64,000 nucleotides of DNA from CBFHWY01 sp965659675. Its GTDB lineage: Bacteria; Bacteroidota; Bacteroidia; Flavobacteriales_G; Salibacteraceae. The notes below the pieces were generated by a model. It worked only from the letters and a program-made list of their open reading frames with translations. It was not told the origin of the DNA and did no database searches. A program made the position numbers and the translations under genes. Positions 24,606-33,652 of this stretch are shown here, piece after piece (the stretch's first letter is position 1; each line of letters begins with the position of its first letter). Location of the stretch: positions 1-64,000 of the forward strand of contig CBFHWY010000004.1 of NCBI GenBank assembly GCA_965659675.1. Direction: 5' to 3'.

Positions 24606-24917
24606 CTATTTTATGATTGGTCCATTCCAGGCCAGTATACCACCGGCAAGATTCACCAACCTTCCTTTAAATCCTAGTTGTTTCATCGCGTGGCATGCAG
24701 CAGCGCTTCTTTGACCACTCCTGCAATACACATAATAGTTCTTTGCCTTATCGAGCTCATTGAGCTTTGAGCTAAACTCAGGGTCCATCACATTGATAAG
24801 TGTGGCGTTCTCCAAATGGCCTTCCTCAAACTCCTGAGGGGTTCGCACATCGAGTAAAAAGGAGTTTTCGTCCTTCAACATCTCGTTCTCAAATTCGCCG
24901 GCAAAGAATTCTTCCAT
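24606..24917 (-). CDS. Single-domain rhodanese, cytoplasmic
   Basis: This 103-residue protein consists of one rhodanese domain with LLDVRTPQEFEEGHL, the active loop CRSGQRSA and a closing LAGGILAWNGP. No signal sequence is present. I chose ATG 24917; a TTG at 24923 would add two residues. It is the first of two adjacent rhodanese genes of different cell location. Confidence 0.88.
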   Translation of the reverse strand: MEEFFAGEFENEMLKDENSFLLDVRTPQEFEEGHLENATLINVMDPEFSSKLNELDKAKNYYVYCRSGQRSAAACHAMKQLGFKGRLVNLAGGILAWNGPIIK

Positions 24918-25008
24918 GATCAATGAAGCCCAAAAATAAGTCTTATTACCTTAGCGTTAGTATAATGCATTGAGACCATTGTCACATTGGCCTTAAATTT
25001 ACCCTGAA

Positions 25009-26511
25009 TTGAATATTTATTCCAAGAAACAAGTTTGGAAGAGTTTGCTCTTTATTCTGGCTATGATCATCATTGGGTTCTCCCTTTGGTATACCAGCGT
25101 ACTTGTTGAGAAGATCTCCAGTGAAGAACGCGAGCGCGTTGAGCTATGGGCACAAGCCATTCAGCGAAAAGCCAAACTTGTGAATTACACCGATCGCTTA
25201 TTTGAGAAACTCAGGGCGGAGGAGCGAAAGAAGGTAGAACAATGGCTCGAAGCTACTCGTCGACTGGCTTCTACTGATGTTAACTCAGATTTCAGCTTTT
25301 TGAGTCAGATCGTACAAGACAATACAACGGTTCCAGTTATCCTCACCGATGCGAATAGAAATGTGATCGCCCATCGTAATCTCGACAAAGGAATTAGCAA
25401 TGACAAAGACAGCATGAAGGTCGAGATCTCGCGCATGGAAAGGCAGTATGACCCCATTGAGATCAACTATTTTCAAGATCAAAAGAATTTTCTTTTCTAC
25501 AAAGACTCAAGACTGATCACAGAACTGGAAAAGACCTTTGAAGATCTGGAGAAATCATTCATAGCTGAAGTAGTGAAGAACTCAGTGAGTGTTCCGGTAT
25601 TATACACAGATGGAAGCGGTAAGGAAATCCTTGCCTTTGGAAACATCGACTCTAATGATCTGCTTGATGCTCAAGCTGCAGACCTTGTGCTTAGTGAGAT
25701 GAGCGCAGATAATGAGCCGATCAAGATCGAATTAAAAGAAGGAGACAATCATTTTATCTATTACAAGGATTCATGGTTGCTACAACAACTAAAGTGGTAT
25801 CCGCTGGTTCAGTTCATTGTTATTGGATTCTTCATATTGATCGCCTATTTGATGTTCTCCAATGCTCGAAAGGTCGAACAAAATCAGGTTTGGGTGGGCA
25901 TGGCTAAGGAAACAGCTCATCAGCTTGGAACTCCGTTATCATCTCTTATGGCATGGCATGAGATCATCAAAGAGTCGAAGCTCGATCAAAGCCTCGTAGA
26001 TGAGCTCGAAAAGGATATTCAACGTTTTCAAACCATTACTGAGCGTTTTTCAAAGATCGGCTCTAAGCCAGAGCTTCTTGAAAACAGTTTACACAATGTG
26101 GTTTCCGATAGTTTGACCTACATGCAAAGTAGAAGCCCGAAACAGGTGAAGTTTGAAATGGATGTTGAAAAGGATATTCAGGTCCGTTATAATCGACCGC
26201 TTTTTGAGTGGGTGATTGAAAACCTTGTGAGGAATAGCCTCGACGCGATGGAGGGTAAGGGATCGATCAGCATTAAAGCGACAAAAGAGTCATCGTGGAT
26301 ACATTTAGATTTAAGTGATACCGGTAAAGGCATAGCTGCGAACAAAAGAAAACGCGTCTTTGAACCTGGGTTCACCACCAAAAAAAGAGGTTGGGGACTT
26401 GGCCTTTCTTTGGTCAAGCGGATCATTGAACAATACCATGGTGGGAAGATCTTCGTTTTAAACTCTAAACCTGGGGAGGGTAGCACCTTTCGAATCAGCT
26501 TCCCAAAGTAA
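25009..26511 (+). CDS. Orphan sensor histidine kinase with duplicated sensor module
   Basis: The protein has 500 residues: helix 1 near 11-33, an external region to about 262, helix 2 near 265-285, then a kinase core with His304 in AKETAHQLGTPLSS and G-boxes DTGKGIAANKRKR and GWGLGLSLVKRII. The external part holds two similar modules, about 108-170 and 195-262, each with VPV(I/L)xTD and FxxYKDSxL, so the sensor arose by duplication. It starts with TTG: no in-frame ATG precedes the first helix. A near -7 box TAAATTTA (24994-25001) lies just before. No response regulator is adjacent. hemW follows directly. Confidence 0.88.
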   Translation: MNIYSKKQVWKSLLFILAMIIIGFSLWYTSVLVEKISSEERERVELWAQAIQRKAKLVNYTDRLFEKLRAEERKKVEQWLEATRRLASTDVNSDFSFLSQIVQDNTTVPVILTDANRNVIAHRNLDKGISNDKDSMKVEISRMERQYDPIEINYFQDQKNFLFYKDSRLITELEKTFEDLEKSFIAEVVKNSVSVPVLYTDGSGKEILAFGNIDSNDLLDAQAADLVLSEMSADNEPIKIELKEGDNHFIYYKDSWLLQQLKWYPLVQFIVIGFFILIAYLMFSNARKVEQNQVWVGMAKETAHQLGTPLSSLMAWHEIIKESKLDQSLVDELEKDIQRFQTITERFSKIGSKPELLENSLHNVVSDSLTYMQSRSPKQVKFEMDVEKDIQVRYNRPLFEWVIENLVRNSLDAMEGKGSISIKATKESSWIHLDLSDTGKGIAANKRKRVFEPGFTTKKRGWGLGLSLVKRIIEQYHGGKIFVLNSKPGEGSTFRISFPK

Positions 26512-27648
26512 TTGGCCGGTTTATATATCCATATTCCATTTTGTGAGAAAGCTTGTCCGTATTGCGACTTCTATTTTCTCGCATCAAAACAGCGCATTCC
26601 GCAGTTTACCGAGGCATTGGGCGCGGAACTCGATATGCGAGCCAGCAGCTTAAAGGAAAAAGTGAGCACCGTTTACTTCGGAGGAGGAACTCCGAGTATA
26701 CTTCAGAATAAGGAGCTGAAAAATATCATTGATCAGATCAGGGATAGCTATGTGCTGGAAGATGCAATCGAGCTAACGCTGGAAGCGAATCCCGAGCATA
26801 TATCTGAGGAAAAAACCAGACAGATCATCGATGCTGGAATCAATAGGGTGAGCCTGGGGATTCAGTCTTTTATGCCATCGGTGCTTGAGACCCTGGGAAG
26901 AAATCACAGCAGAAAAACGGCGATAGAGAGCCTTCACATGCTGAGAGAATTGGGCATAAAGAACATTAGTTTGGATCTTATCATGGGTGTTCCCGGTCAA
27001 AGTCTGGAGGACTTTGAATCGGACCTCAAAGAAGCCCTGGAATTCTACCCCGAGCATCTTTCAGTTTATGCACTGACCATAGAAGACGGTACGCCAATGG
27101 AGTATGCTATCTCATCAGGCAAACTAGAAGCACCCTCTGAGGATCTTCAGGCAGAGATGTATAAAATATGCTACCAAACACTTTGCGATGCTGGGTATGA
27201 GGCCTACGAGATCTCCAATTACGCCCTCCCATCTTACCGAAGCAAACACAATTCAGCCTATTGGAACGGGAGATCATTCTTAGGCTTTGGGCCTTCAGCT
27301 CATTCGATGATTGATGGCAAAAGAAGCCACAACCCTGCCGACCTCAAAGAGTATTTGAGCAAAATTACTGACCAAAAATTAGCACTCATTCATGAGCCAA
27401 TGGATGAAATAAACCGCATGAACGAGTACATTCTGACCCAATTGAGGCAGGAGATCGGCATTTCGATTCCAGCATTTTCAAGTCTCTTTGGCAAAAGAAA
27501 AGCCGAGTTACTTATCAAAAAAGGAGAGCGCTATATAGGTCAAGACTTGTTGCTGCAAAAAGATGGCAGACTATCTTTAAGTTTGGAAGGTCGTTTGATG
27601 GCCGACCGTATTGCCATGGAATTATTTGCTGATGAAGATGAAAGCTGA
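26512..27648 (+). CDS. hemW: Radical SAM heme chaperone HemW
   Basis: The 378-residue protein opens with GLYIHIPFCEKACPYCDFYF, with the radical-SAM CxxxCxxC cysteines, then YFGGGTPS, NPEH and SLGIQSF motifs typical of HemW. HemW binds heme and helps load it into respiratory enzymes; it was long misannotated as coproporphyrinogen oxidase. It starts with TTG immediately after the histidine kinase stop codon and overlaps the next gene. It fits the cbb3 oxidase and heme theme of the window. Confidence 0.92.
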   Translation: MAGLYIHIPFCEKACPYCDFYFLASKQRIPQFTEALGAELDMRASSLKEKVSTVYFGGGTPSILQNKELKNIIDQIRDSYVLEDAIELTLEANPEHISEEKTRQIIDAGINRVSLGIQSFMPSVLETLGRNHSRKTAIESLHMLRELGIKNISLDLIMGVPGQSLEDFESDLKEALEFYPEHLSVYALTIEDGTPMEYAISSGKLEAPSEDLQAEMYKICYQTLCDAGYEAYEISNYALPSYRSKHNSAYWNGRSFLGFGPSAHSMIDGKRSHNPADLKEYLSKITDQKLALIHEPMDEINRMNEYILTQLRQEIGISIPAFSSLFGKRKAELLIKKGERYIGQDLLLQKDGRLSLSLEGRLMADRIAMELFADEDES

Positions 27649-28384
27649 AATAGAACTGGAAGGAGGAAAGAAGATCAAGGTGGACTTAAATGAGGCCATC
27701 GATATCAGTATTCCGCTCAAAGCTGCTGATGACCGGGTTAAGGCCTGGTATGTAGACCCGATCCGAATCGAAGCGGTTAGAGGAGAGGGTTTCATTGGTT
27801 CAGTAAAGGAAGGAGGCTCGGTGAACTTCAGAGACATTCACTTTAATCCACACGGACATGGCACACACACTGAATGTCTTGGACATATTACCCCTGAGGT
27901 ATATTCAGTGAACGAGCACATTCGCGAATATTTTATGATGGCGCAGGTCTTAAGCATCGATCCAGAGCGCAGAGAAGAGGACCTGGTCATGACGAAAGAT
28001 CAAATCATCAGGCAGCTGGATCCCCAGGTCAATGCCCTCATCATTCGCAGTCTTCCAAATGACGAATCAAAACTTCATCGGGAATATTCGGGAAGCAACC
28101 CCCCTTATATCGAACACGAAGCTCTTGAAGAACTTTGTAAACGCAATCTGGGCCACTTGCTTTTGGATATGCCCTCAGTAGATCGAGAAGATGACGGCGG
28201 TGAACTTAAGGCACATCATGCTTTTTGGAATACAGCTGGAAGTCCGCGCATGAATGCGAGCATTACAGAGATGGTCTATGTGCCCAATGAAGTTCAGGAT
28301 GGCATCTACTTCATGAATCTTCAATTTGCACCTTTTGAAAATGATGCTTCACCATCGAGACCTTTGCTTTTTCCCCTGAAATAA
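27632..28384 (+). CDS. Cyclase-family hydrolase (kynurenine formamidase-like)
   Basis: The protein has 250 residues. The metal-site motif is HGHGTHTECLGH near 82, where most cyclase/KynB proteins have HGTHxD; here Glu replaces the Asp. LIIRSLPN, GHLLLDMPSVDRE and a late His-rich stretch follow. Family members hydrolyse cyclic amides or N-formylkynurenine. ATG 27632 lies inside hemW (17-bp overlap); ATG 27638 is an alternative. The substrate is unknown. A link with the kynurenine-type ALDH at 20097 is speculative. Confidence 0.78.
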   Translation: MKMKAEIELEGGKKIKVDLNEAIDISIPLKAADDRVKAWYVDPIRIEAVRGEGFIGSVKEGGSVNFRDIHFNPHGHGTHTECLGHITPEVYSVNEHIREYFMMAQVLSIDPERREEDLVMTKDQIIRQLDPQVNALIIRSLPNDESKLHREYSGSNPPYIEHEALEELCKRNLGHLLLDMPSVDREDDGGELKAHHAFWNTAGSPRMNASITEMVYVPNEVQDGIYFMNLQFAPFENDASPSRPLLFPLK

Positions 28385-28428
28385 TCCCATTTTGGGTCTT
28401 AATTTCCCATTTTGGGAATATTCCCAAA
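28385..28428. promoter_or_regulatory. Array of palindromic GGGA/TCCC elements
   Basis: TCCCATTTTGGG occurs at 28385-28396 and 28405-28416, 20 bp apart. The second copy runs into TTTGGGAATATTCCCAAA (28411-28428), a perfect 18-bp palindrome. All elements lie on one helix face, upstream of the gene at 28490. They look like tandem operator or enhancer sites; the protein that binds is unknown. Confidence 0.5.
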
Positions 28429-28461
28429 TATAACTATCTGATTATTAGTAGGTCGATTTAG

Positions 28462-28477
28462 TGGCACATTTATTCCA
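28462..28477 (+). promoter_or_regulatory. Possible sigma-54-type promoter
   Basis: TGGCAC (28462-28467) and TTCCA (28473-28477) approach the -24/-12 form TGGCAC-N5-TTGCA, with one mismatch in the critical GC (CC here). With the palindrome array 40-80 bp upstream, an enhancer-dependent promoter is possible. The gene start at 28490 would lie at the transcription start. Confidence 0.3.
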
Positions 28478-28489
28478 CTGTGCGTGAAC

Positions 28490-28966
28490 ATGATTGATAG
28501 AAACCCTATTGTTTTTCTTTTCGGAATAATCAGTTTAGTAGGTTCCATCTTCAGTTTTTCCATTGTCCACAACCTTGGATACTCTCATCTTTTTGAGTTG
28601 AGAATGCTCAATGTGGTGTTCCTGTTGATTGGTATTGTTTCAGCGCTCAACTTCTCATTGCGTTCGAGAAGTGCTGATCGTTCATCTTATCGCAAGGCGC
28701 TCATGACGGGCATTCAGATCAGCATTTTTACCGCAAGTTTATTTGCAGCCTACTTGTATATGGCCTCAAATGTGGATGAAAGTCTGAATCAAATGATCGC
28801 GGAGCGCACAGGCGCTTTACTTGGCATGGGACCAATAGGTCTTTCTCTATCCACTTTTCTCGAAGCCTTATTTTCCGGGGTGATCATAACGATCGTCTAT
28901 CTCCAGTTTCAAAAGGGATCCTTCATTAGAAGAAAAGTGCTTCACTTACTTCGCTCAAGAGCCTGA
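28490..28966 (+). CDS. DUF4199-like membrane protein
   Basis: This 158-residue protein has four membrane helices (near 7-28, 38-55, 75-97 and 118-140) and a basic C-terminus. It has the size and topology of the DUF4199 proteins common in Bacteroidota, though no clear signature can be cited. A GTG at 28484 is an alternative start. The stop abuts the convergent DAHP synthase gene. The palindrome array upstream suggests tight control. Function unknown. Confidence 0.65.
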   Translation: MIDRNPIVFLFGIISLVGSIFSFSIVHNLGYSHLFELRMLNVVFLLIGIVSALNFSLRSRSADRSSYRKALMTGIQISIFTASLFAAYLYMASNVDESLNQMIAERTGALLGMGPIGLSLSTFLEALFSGVIITIVYLQFQKGSFIRRKVLHLLRSRA

Positions 28967-30070
28967 TCACTTTCTCTCTAGATCAGCATTCATCACCTGA
29001 GTCTGTCGCTTGATCGACAAGTCGTGGATCAATTCCAATAAGTCTTTGATAAAACGCTCATCGAGTTGAAGGCTTTTGCCGAGTGAGCTTCTGGTTTCCA
29101 GAATCTCTTTCCAACGTTCCAGTTGAAATATCGTCACTTCGTTTTCCCTTTTATACTCTCCTATACGTTCAACGATCTCCATTCGAGAAACAAGTTTTTT
29201 GATGATCTCCGCATCAATCTCATCGATGATGTTTCTGAGCTCTTCAAGCTGGTTTTCGAACACGGGGTTAGCACTGGAAGCCTTCCGCATTGAAAGTCCC
29301 TTGAGTAATTTTTCCAATTTCTTTGGGCTTAGCTGTTGCTCAGCATCGCTCTTTGCTTGTGCAGGGTCGGGGTGCGATTCGATCATTAATCCTTCCATAT
29401 CCAGATCAATGGCCTTTTGTGATATGAAAGAGATCATATCCCTGTCTCCAGCAATATGACTCGGGTCACAAATAATGGCCAGATTCGAGCTCAAGCTTTT
29501 TAAGGCAATGGGGATCTCCCACATCGGAACATTTCTGAAAACAGAGTCCTCAAAACTTGAAAAGCCGCGGTGGATAGCCGCCAACTTTCTGATTCCCGCT
29601 TTGTTGATCCGTTCTAAAGCCCCCACCCAGAGTTGAAGATCTGGGTTAATGGGATTTTTTACAAATACAGGGACATCAACTCCTTGCAGAGCATCGGCAA
29701 TTTCCTGTACGCTAAATGGATTTGTTGAAGTTCTTGCTCCAACCCAGAGCATATCGATACCAGCCTCGAGGGCTGCTTCCACGTGTTGTGCTTTTGCCAC
29801 TTCCGTAATTACTGGTATTCCCAGTGCATTTCCCGCTTGCTTTAACCAGGGAAGTGCATTTTCTCCAAGACCCTCGAAGCTATCTGGCCGTGTGCGTGGT
29901 TTCCAAATACCCCCGCGCAATGCATCGATCTCATCAGATCCTTTCAGACTTTTAACCACCTGTTGCATTTGTTCTGGTGATTCAACAGAACAAGGGCCTG
30001 AAATGAGGTATCTCGGACCTTTTGGTTTTGCCCAGGACTGAAAATCTTCTAAGTCTAGTCTTAAATTCAT
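28967..30070 (-). CDS. Bifunctional DAHP synthase / chorismate mutase
   Basis: The protein has 367 residues. Residues 1-260 form a type I DAHP synthase of the short KDO8PS-like group (YLISGPCSVESPEQM, RGGIWKPRTRP, CDPSHIAGDR), making the first shikimate-pathway intermediate. Residues 275-365 are an AroQ chorismate mutase (LRNIIDEIDAEIIKKLVSRMEIVERIGEYK). The fused mutase gives feedback control and is normal in Bacteroidota. It supplies Phe and Tyr, which the hmgA/hppD operon in the same window degrades. Confidence 0.95.
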   Translation of the reverse strand: MNLRLDLEDFQSWAKPKGPRYLISGPCSVESPEQMQQVVKSLKGSDEIDALRGGIWKPRTRPDSFEGLGENALPWLKQAGNALGIPVITEVAKAQHVEAALEAGIDMLWVGARTSTNPFSVQEIADALQGVDVPVFVKNPINPDLQLWVGALERINKAGIRKLAAIHRGFSSFEDSVFRNVPMWEIPIALKSLSSNLAIICDPSHIAGDRDMISFISQKAIDLDMEGLMIESHPDPAQAKSDAEQQLSPKKLEKLLKGLSMRKASSANPVFENQLEELRNIIDEIDAEIIKKLVSRMEIVERIGEYKRENEVTIFQLERWKEILETRSSLGKSLQLDERFIKDLLELIHDLSIKRQTQVMNADLERK

Positions 30071-30105
30071 CTACTGCTTAAACATATAGATCCCTGCAAA
30101 GTTCC

Positions 30106-31122
30106 CTATTTCCAGCGAATGACAATTTTTCCTTTTGATTTTCTGCTTTCGAGTAAGGAATGAGCACTGCTGATCTCTTCTGCGCTGAAATCGCCTCCTA
30201 TTTGTGGTTTGAAAACGGCCTTTTCAAAGAGTTCATGAACCTCCTTTAGGATAGAAGAAACTGACTCGGGTTTGTGATCTCCTATGCGCAACATATTCAC
30301 TCCGATGATCGACTGAGATTTCATCATTAGCTTGATCGGGGTGAAAAAGCCGAAACCCAACACGAGTTTTAAAGTAGCCAAAAAACCACCTTTGGAACGG
30401 CTTGCAGCACCAAAGAGCACAGCTCGTCCGCCATAATTCAGCAGCTTCATCCCTTTACTAAAGGTTTTTCCGCCAACGGCGTCAAAGATGACATCCACCC
30501 GATTGTTGTCCCTCAAATTTCTGATCTCCTCGTCAAATTCCTGCTTGCGATAATTAATGGGGTGGTCTACGCCAAGTTCTTTTATATAATTCAGCTTTTC
30601 ATCACTTCCCGCTGTGCCGTATATCTCACAGTTGAGGTGTTCGGCATACTGACAAAGTGCGGTTCCCACTCCTCCTGCAGCTGAGTGAATCAAAACCCTT
30701 TCATTAGCCATTAAATTAGCGCTTTTTGCACAGAAAAGCGCGGTGCAATATTGGGTTCCGAGTGCAGCAGCTATTCCTGCATCCAGATCATCAGAAATCT
30801 TATGCACAGCTCTTGCATCTGTGCAAGCGTACTCGGCGTAGGCGCCAAATCGTGTGAAGCCAACTACTCGATCTCCTATGTCAAAACCGGCAACCTCATC
30901 TCCAATTTCTTCAATCCTTCCTACGGCCTCATAACCAATAATGGCGGGAAGTTCTGGGCAATCCGGATAAAGTCCTTTTCTCGCCAACACATCAGCATAA
31001 TTCAATCCAAAGGCTTCCACTTTAATGAGAACATCTCCACTTTCGACCTTGGGGGTCTCAACTTCTGCCATCTTAAAGGCATCTTCAGCGCTTCCGTGCT
31101 TTACTAACTGTATTGCTTTCAT
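30106..31122 (-). CDS. Zinc-type alcohol dehydrogenase family, quinone oxidoreductase-like
   Basis: The protein has 338 residues: a GroES-like N-terminus (VEAFGLNYADVLARKGLYP) and a Rossmann fold with VLIHSAAGGVGTALCQYA and DVIFDAVGGKTF. It lacks the catalytic zinc ligands of alcohol dehydrogenases, so it is the NADPH:quinone oxidoreductase/VAT1-like class acting on quinones or enones. I chose ATG 31122; a GTG at 31131 would add three residues. No functional link with its neighbours is obvious. Confidence 0.9.
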   Translation of the reverse strand: MKAIQLVKHGSAEDAFKMAEVETPKVESGDVLIKVEAFGLNYADVLARKGLYPDCPELPAIIGYEAVGRIEEIGDEVAGFDIGDRVVGFTRFGAYAEYACTDARAVHKISDDLDAGIAAALGTQYCTALFCAKSANLMANERVLIHSAAGGVGTALCQYAEHLNCEIYGTAGSDEKLNYIKELGVDHPINYRKQEFDEEIRNLRDNNRVDVIFDAVGGKTFSKGMKLLNYGGRAVLFGAASRSKGGFLATLKLVLGFGFFTPIKLMMKSQSIIGVNMLRIGDHKPESVSSILKEVHELFEKAVFKPQIGGDFSAEEISSAHSLLESRKSKGKIVIRWK

Positions 31123-31175
31123 TGAATTCACAATAATACGCTTTAAGCTATATTCGTAATGAAAATCAATATATC

Positions 31176-32675
31176 ATGAAAAGCCTTGGCCTATTCTTAA
31201 CTCTCCTTTTCTCTGTTCATTTTTCTTCAGCTCAGAACTATGTTTTGGACTTTGATGGTGACGATCATGTCCTGATCGACTCTAATTTCCAATTTGCCAA
31301 CTTAACGCAGCTCACCTACAGCATGTGGGTAAAATCTGATTGGCAGGGAGCGAATTATTTGGTTGACATTACCGATGACCCGGCAGGGTATGCAGACCCC
31401 AATGGAGGTTGGAGAACCTTTATCGGCCGATTCAATGGCAACTTCATTTTTTCTCAATACTTCAGAGGGGAAAACACAAGCAACGTACTTGATATTGATG
31501 AAAAGGCAGGTGAATATGCTCATGTAGCCTGTGTGATCATAAGAACTGCTGTAAACGGCAACGATTTTAGCTACGACATGATCACCTATGTGAATGGTGT
31601 AGAGCAAGATCGTGATGAATGGGTTGTGAGAGCCAATAGTGCTGCAGATGCCTACCTCAGGCTTAACAGGGGCGGCAGAAAGGTGCTGGGCGCTCGCTTT
31701 AATTTGAGAAATAACAACTTCCTCACCGGGCAAATGGATGATTTTGCAGTGTATGATGTCGCACTATCTGCCTCTGAGATCAAAGACATCGCCTGTGCGG
31801 GTGTTACTCCATTGAACAATCGCACCATTCTTTTTTATGGCTTCAATGAAGGTTCGGGTTTTAGTTCGGTCGACAGCTCAGGAAATGCCTATAACGGGTT
31901 TAATGATCAACCCTTTTTCCAAAGAGCTACACTTCCTGATCTGAGCGCTGCCACTGTGAGTGCCGATTTTGCCTCAAATTCTTTCAATCAAAGCTATTTT
32001 GCTCGTTTTCAGAATCTCTCACAGAATGGTGATCTCAATATTTGGGACTTTGGTGACGGCACGATCGATACTAATAACAACAATGTTTTGTTTCACCGAT
32101 TCCCATCGAGTGACACCTTTCAGGTTTGCTTAGACGCATCCGCTGCTTGCGGAGGATCAGACCAGTACTGTTCCGAAGTGATTATCAACTGCCCTTTTCC
32201 TACCGCAAACTTTAATTATATCTACCAGGATCTGAGTTTTGCTGGGGAGGCAGATACAAGCAATGTGGACTCCGTTTTTTGGGATTTTGGTGATGGCAAC
32301 TTCAGCAACTCACCTACCACCCTTCACAGCTTCCGCTTTGACGGCAAGAAAACCATCTGCCTGTACGTTTACAATAACTGCGGGGTAGATACCATTTGCC
32401 AGACCTTTGATGCCGTATTCAGTTCATCTGATGAAAGGGAGACCAGCGATGAGTTGACGGCTAAGAGTCTTGGAAACAAAGAGCTTTTACTTAGCAATCT
32501 TTCCAATGAGGAGGACATGGAATACCGCCTGACAGATATGAATGGAAAGTTGATCAGAAGCGGACATCTACTCGGGGAAAAGAATTATCGCTTTAAGTTG
32601 AATACTAAAGGGATCTACCTCATTGAGCTGAGAACAGCAAGTCGCTTTCGAGCTGAGAAGGTGATGGTCTATTGA
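31176..32675 (+). CDS. T9SS-exported LamG and PKD-domain protein
   Basis: The protein has 499 residues: a signal peptide cut before Gln20, a LamG-type concanavalin fold (about 20-215, ending GQMDDFAVYDVALSASEI), two PKD-type domains centred on WDFGDG at 290 and 369, and a C-terminal T9SS sorting domain from about 430. No catalytic site is visible, so binding of glycans or adhesion is likely. Its 3' end overlaps the convergent peptidase-family gene by 7 bp. Confidence 0.85.
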   Translation: MKSLGLFLTLLFSVHFSSAQNYVLDFDGDDHVLIDSNFQFANLTQLTYSMWVKSDWQGANYLVDITDDPAGYADPNGGWRTFIGRFNGNFIFSQYFRGENTSNVLDIDEKAGEYAHVACVIIRTAVNGNDFSYDMITYVNGVEQDRDEWVVRANSAADAYLRLNRGGRKVLGARFNLRNNNFLTGQMDDFAVYDVALSASEIKDIACAGVTPLNNRTILFYGFNEGSGFSSVDSSGNAYNGFNDQPFFQRATLPDLSAATVSADFASNSFNQSYFARFQNLSQNGDLNIWDFGDGTIDTNNNNVLFHRFPSSDTFQVCLDASAACGGSDQYCSEVIINCPFPTANFNYIYQDLSFAGEADTSNVDSVFWDFGDGNFSNSPTTLHSFRFDGKKTICLYVYNNCGVDTICQTFDAVFSSSDERETSDELTAKSLGNKELLLSNLSNEEDMEYRLTDMNGKLIRSGHLLGEKNYRFKLNTKGIYLIELRTASRFRAEKVMVY

Positions 32676-33652
32676 CGATAGATCACTTCAAGTACGGTTT
32701 GCCCCACCGCCTGTAAGGTCTTGGTAGAGATCACATCCATGTCGTCGTCATGAGTATGATGAAATGCACCGAAGTCTTGTCTGTTAGGGTCATAGTGAAT
32801 GATATCCACCGAAGGTATTCCCGCGATCACATTGACAGGGTAATGGTCATCGGTTATTCCTCCTATGGCTTGAGAGTTGAAATAGGATCCGTACCCCAGC
32901 TTGTTACCAACTGACCAGATCATGTGCACATACTTTTCAGCATATTGCAGGGAATAATACTCCTTTGGAAAGATCGCATCCTCCGCTCCAACCATGTCCA
33001 ACAAGATGCCGAACTCAGGCTCCTTATCTTCAAATCCACCCGCCTGTGCCCAATACTCCGAACCCAGGCACCAACCCTGATTTTCGCCAGTCATGCTTGC
33101 CTGTGGCTTTCCGTAGTCTTCTGCATCAAAAAACACCACGTCAATTCCAATATTTGGTTTTTGCTCTGCCTCATTGATCGTCCTCAAGATCTCCAGGATC
33201 AAACCTACTCCGCTAGCACCGTCATTTGCCCCCAATATGGCTTCATTTCTCCTTTTCTTGCCTCTATCCGCAAAAGGTCTGGTGTCCCAATGCGCAAAGA
33301 GCATGATCCTTTTTCGCTTAGCAGTATCCTGCCTACCAATAATATTGAAAGCGCGCAGTTTGTCCCCATTAAAGGCTGTTAGCTCGGCTTCCTGAACCTG
33401 GGTTTGAAGACCAAGCTCCTGAAGTTTACTGACCAAATAATCCTTGCAGGCCACGTGTTCTTTTGTGTTGGGAACACGAGGGCCAAAATCTACTTGCTTT
33501 TGAATGTATCGATAAGCAGAATCCGCATTGAGCATAGGTGCTTTTGCCTCCCATTTCTCACTGGGCACTTTCTGGATCTGAGGAGTTTTTTTCTCTTCAC
33601 AGGACCACAGAAGCAATAAGCTCAGAAGAACACTTGCGCTATACTTTCTCAC
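32669..33652 (-). CDS. M28-family lipoprotein, glutaminyl-peptide cyclotransferase-like
   Basis: The protein has 327 residues. A lipobox LLWSC (Cys18) precedes an M28 zinc fold: AHWDTRPFAD, GANDGASGVG, FFDAEDYG and the late HTHDDDMDVIS. These match bacterial and animal glutaminyl cyclases better than aminopeptidases. In Bacteroidota such enzymes turn N-terminal Gln of exported proteins into pyroglutamate. At least six exported proteins in this window have Gln right after the signal peptide. The 5' end overlaps the threonine dehydrogenase gene by 14 bp. An aminopeptidase role cannot be excluded. Confidence 0.82.
   Translation of the reverse strand: MRKYSASVLLSLLLLWSCEEKKTPQIQKVPSEKWEAKAPMLNADSAYRYIQKQVDFGPRVPNTKEHVACKDYLVSKLQELGLQTQVQEAELTAFNGDKLRAFNIIGRQDTAKRKRIMLFAHWDTRPFADRGKKRRNEAILGANDGASGVGLILEILRTINEAEQKPNIGIDVVFFDAEDYGKPQASMTGENQGWCLGSEYWAQAGGFEDKEPEFGILLDMVGAEDAIFPKEYYSLQYAEKYVHMIWSVGNKLGYGSYFNSQAIGGITDDHYPVNVIAGIPSVDIIHYDPNRQDFGAFHHTHDDDMDVISTKTLQAVGQTVLEVIYRQ

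Noticed and set aside
28967..30070. DAHP synthase-chorismate mutase fusion
   Set aside because: Common, characterised architecture; nothing unusual in the motifs.
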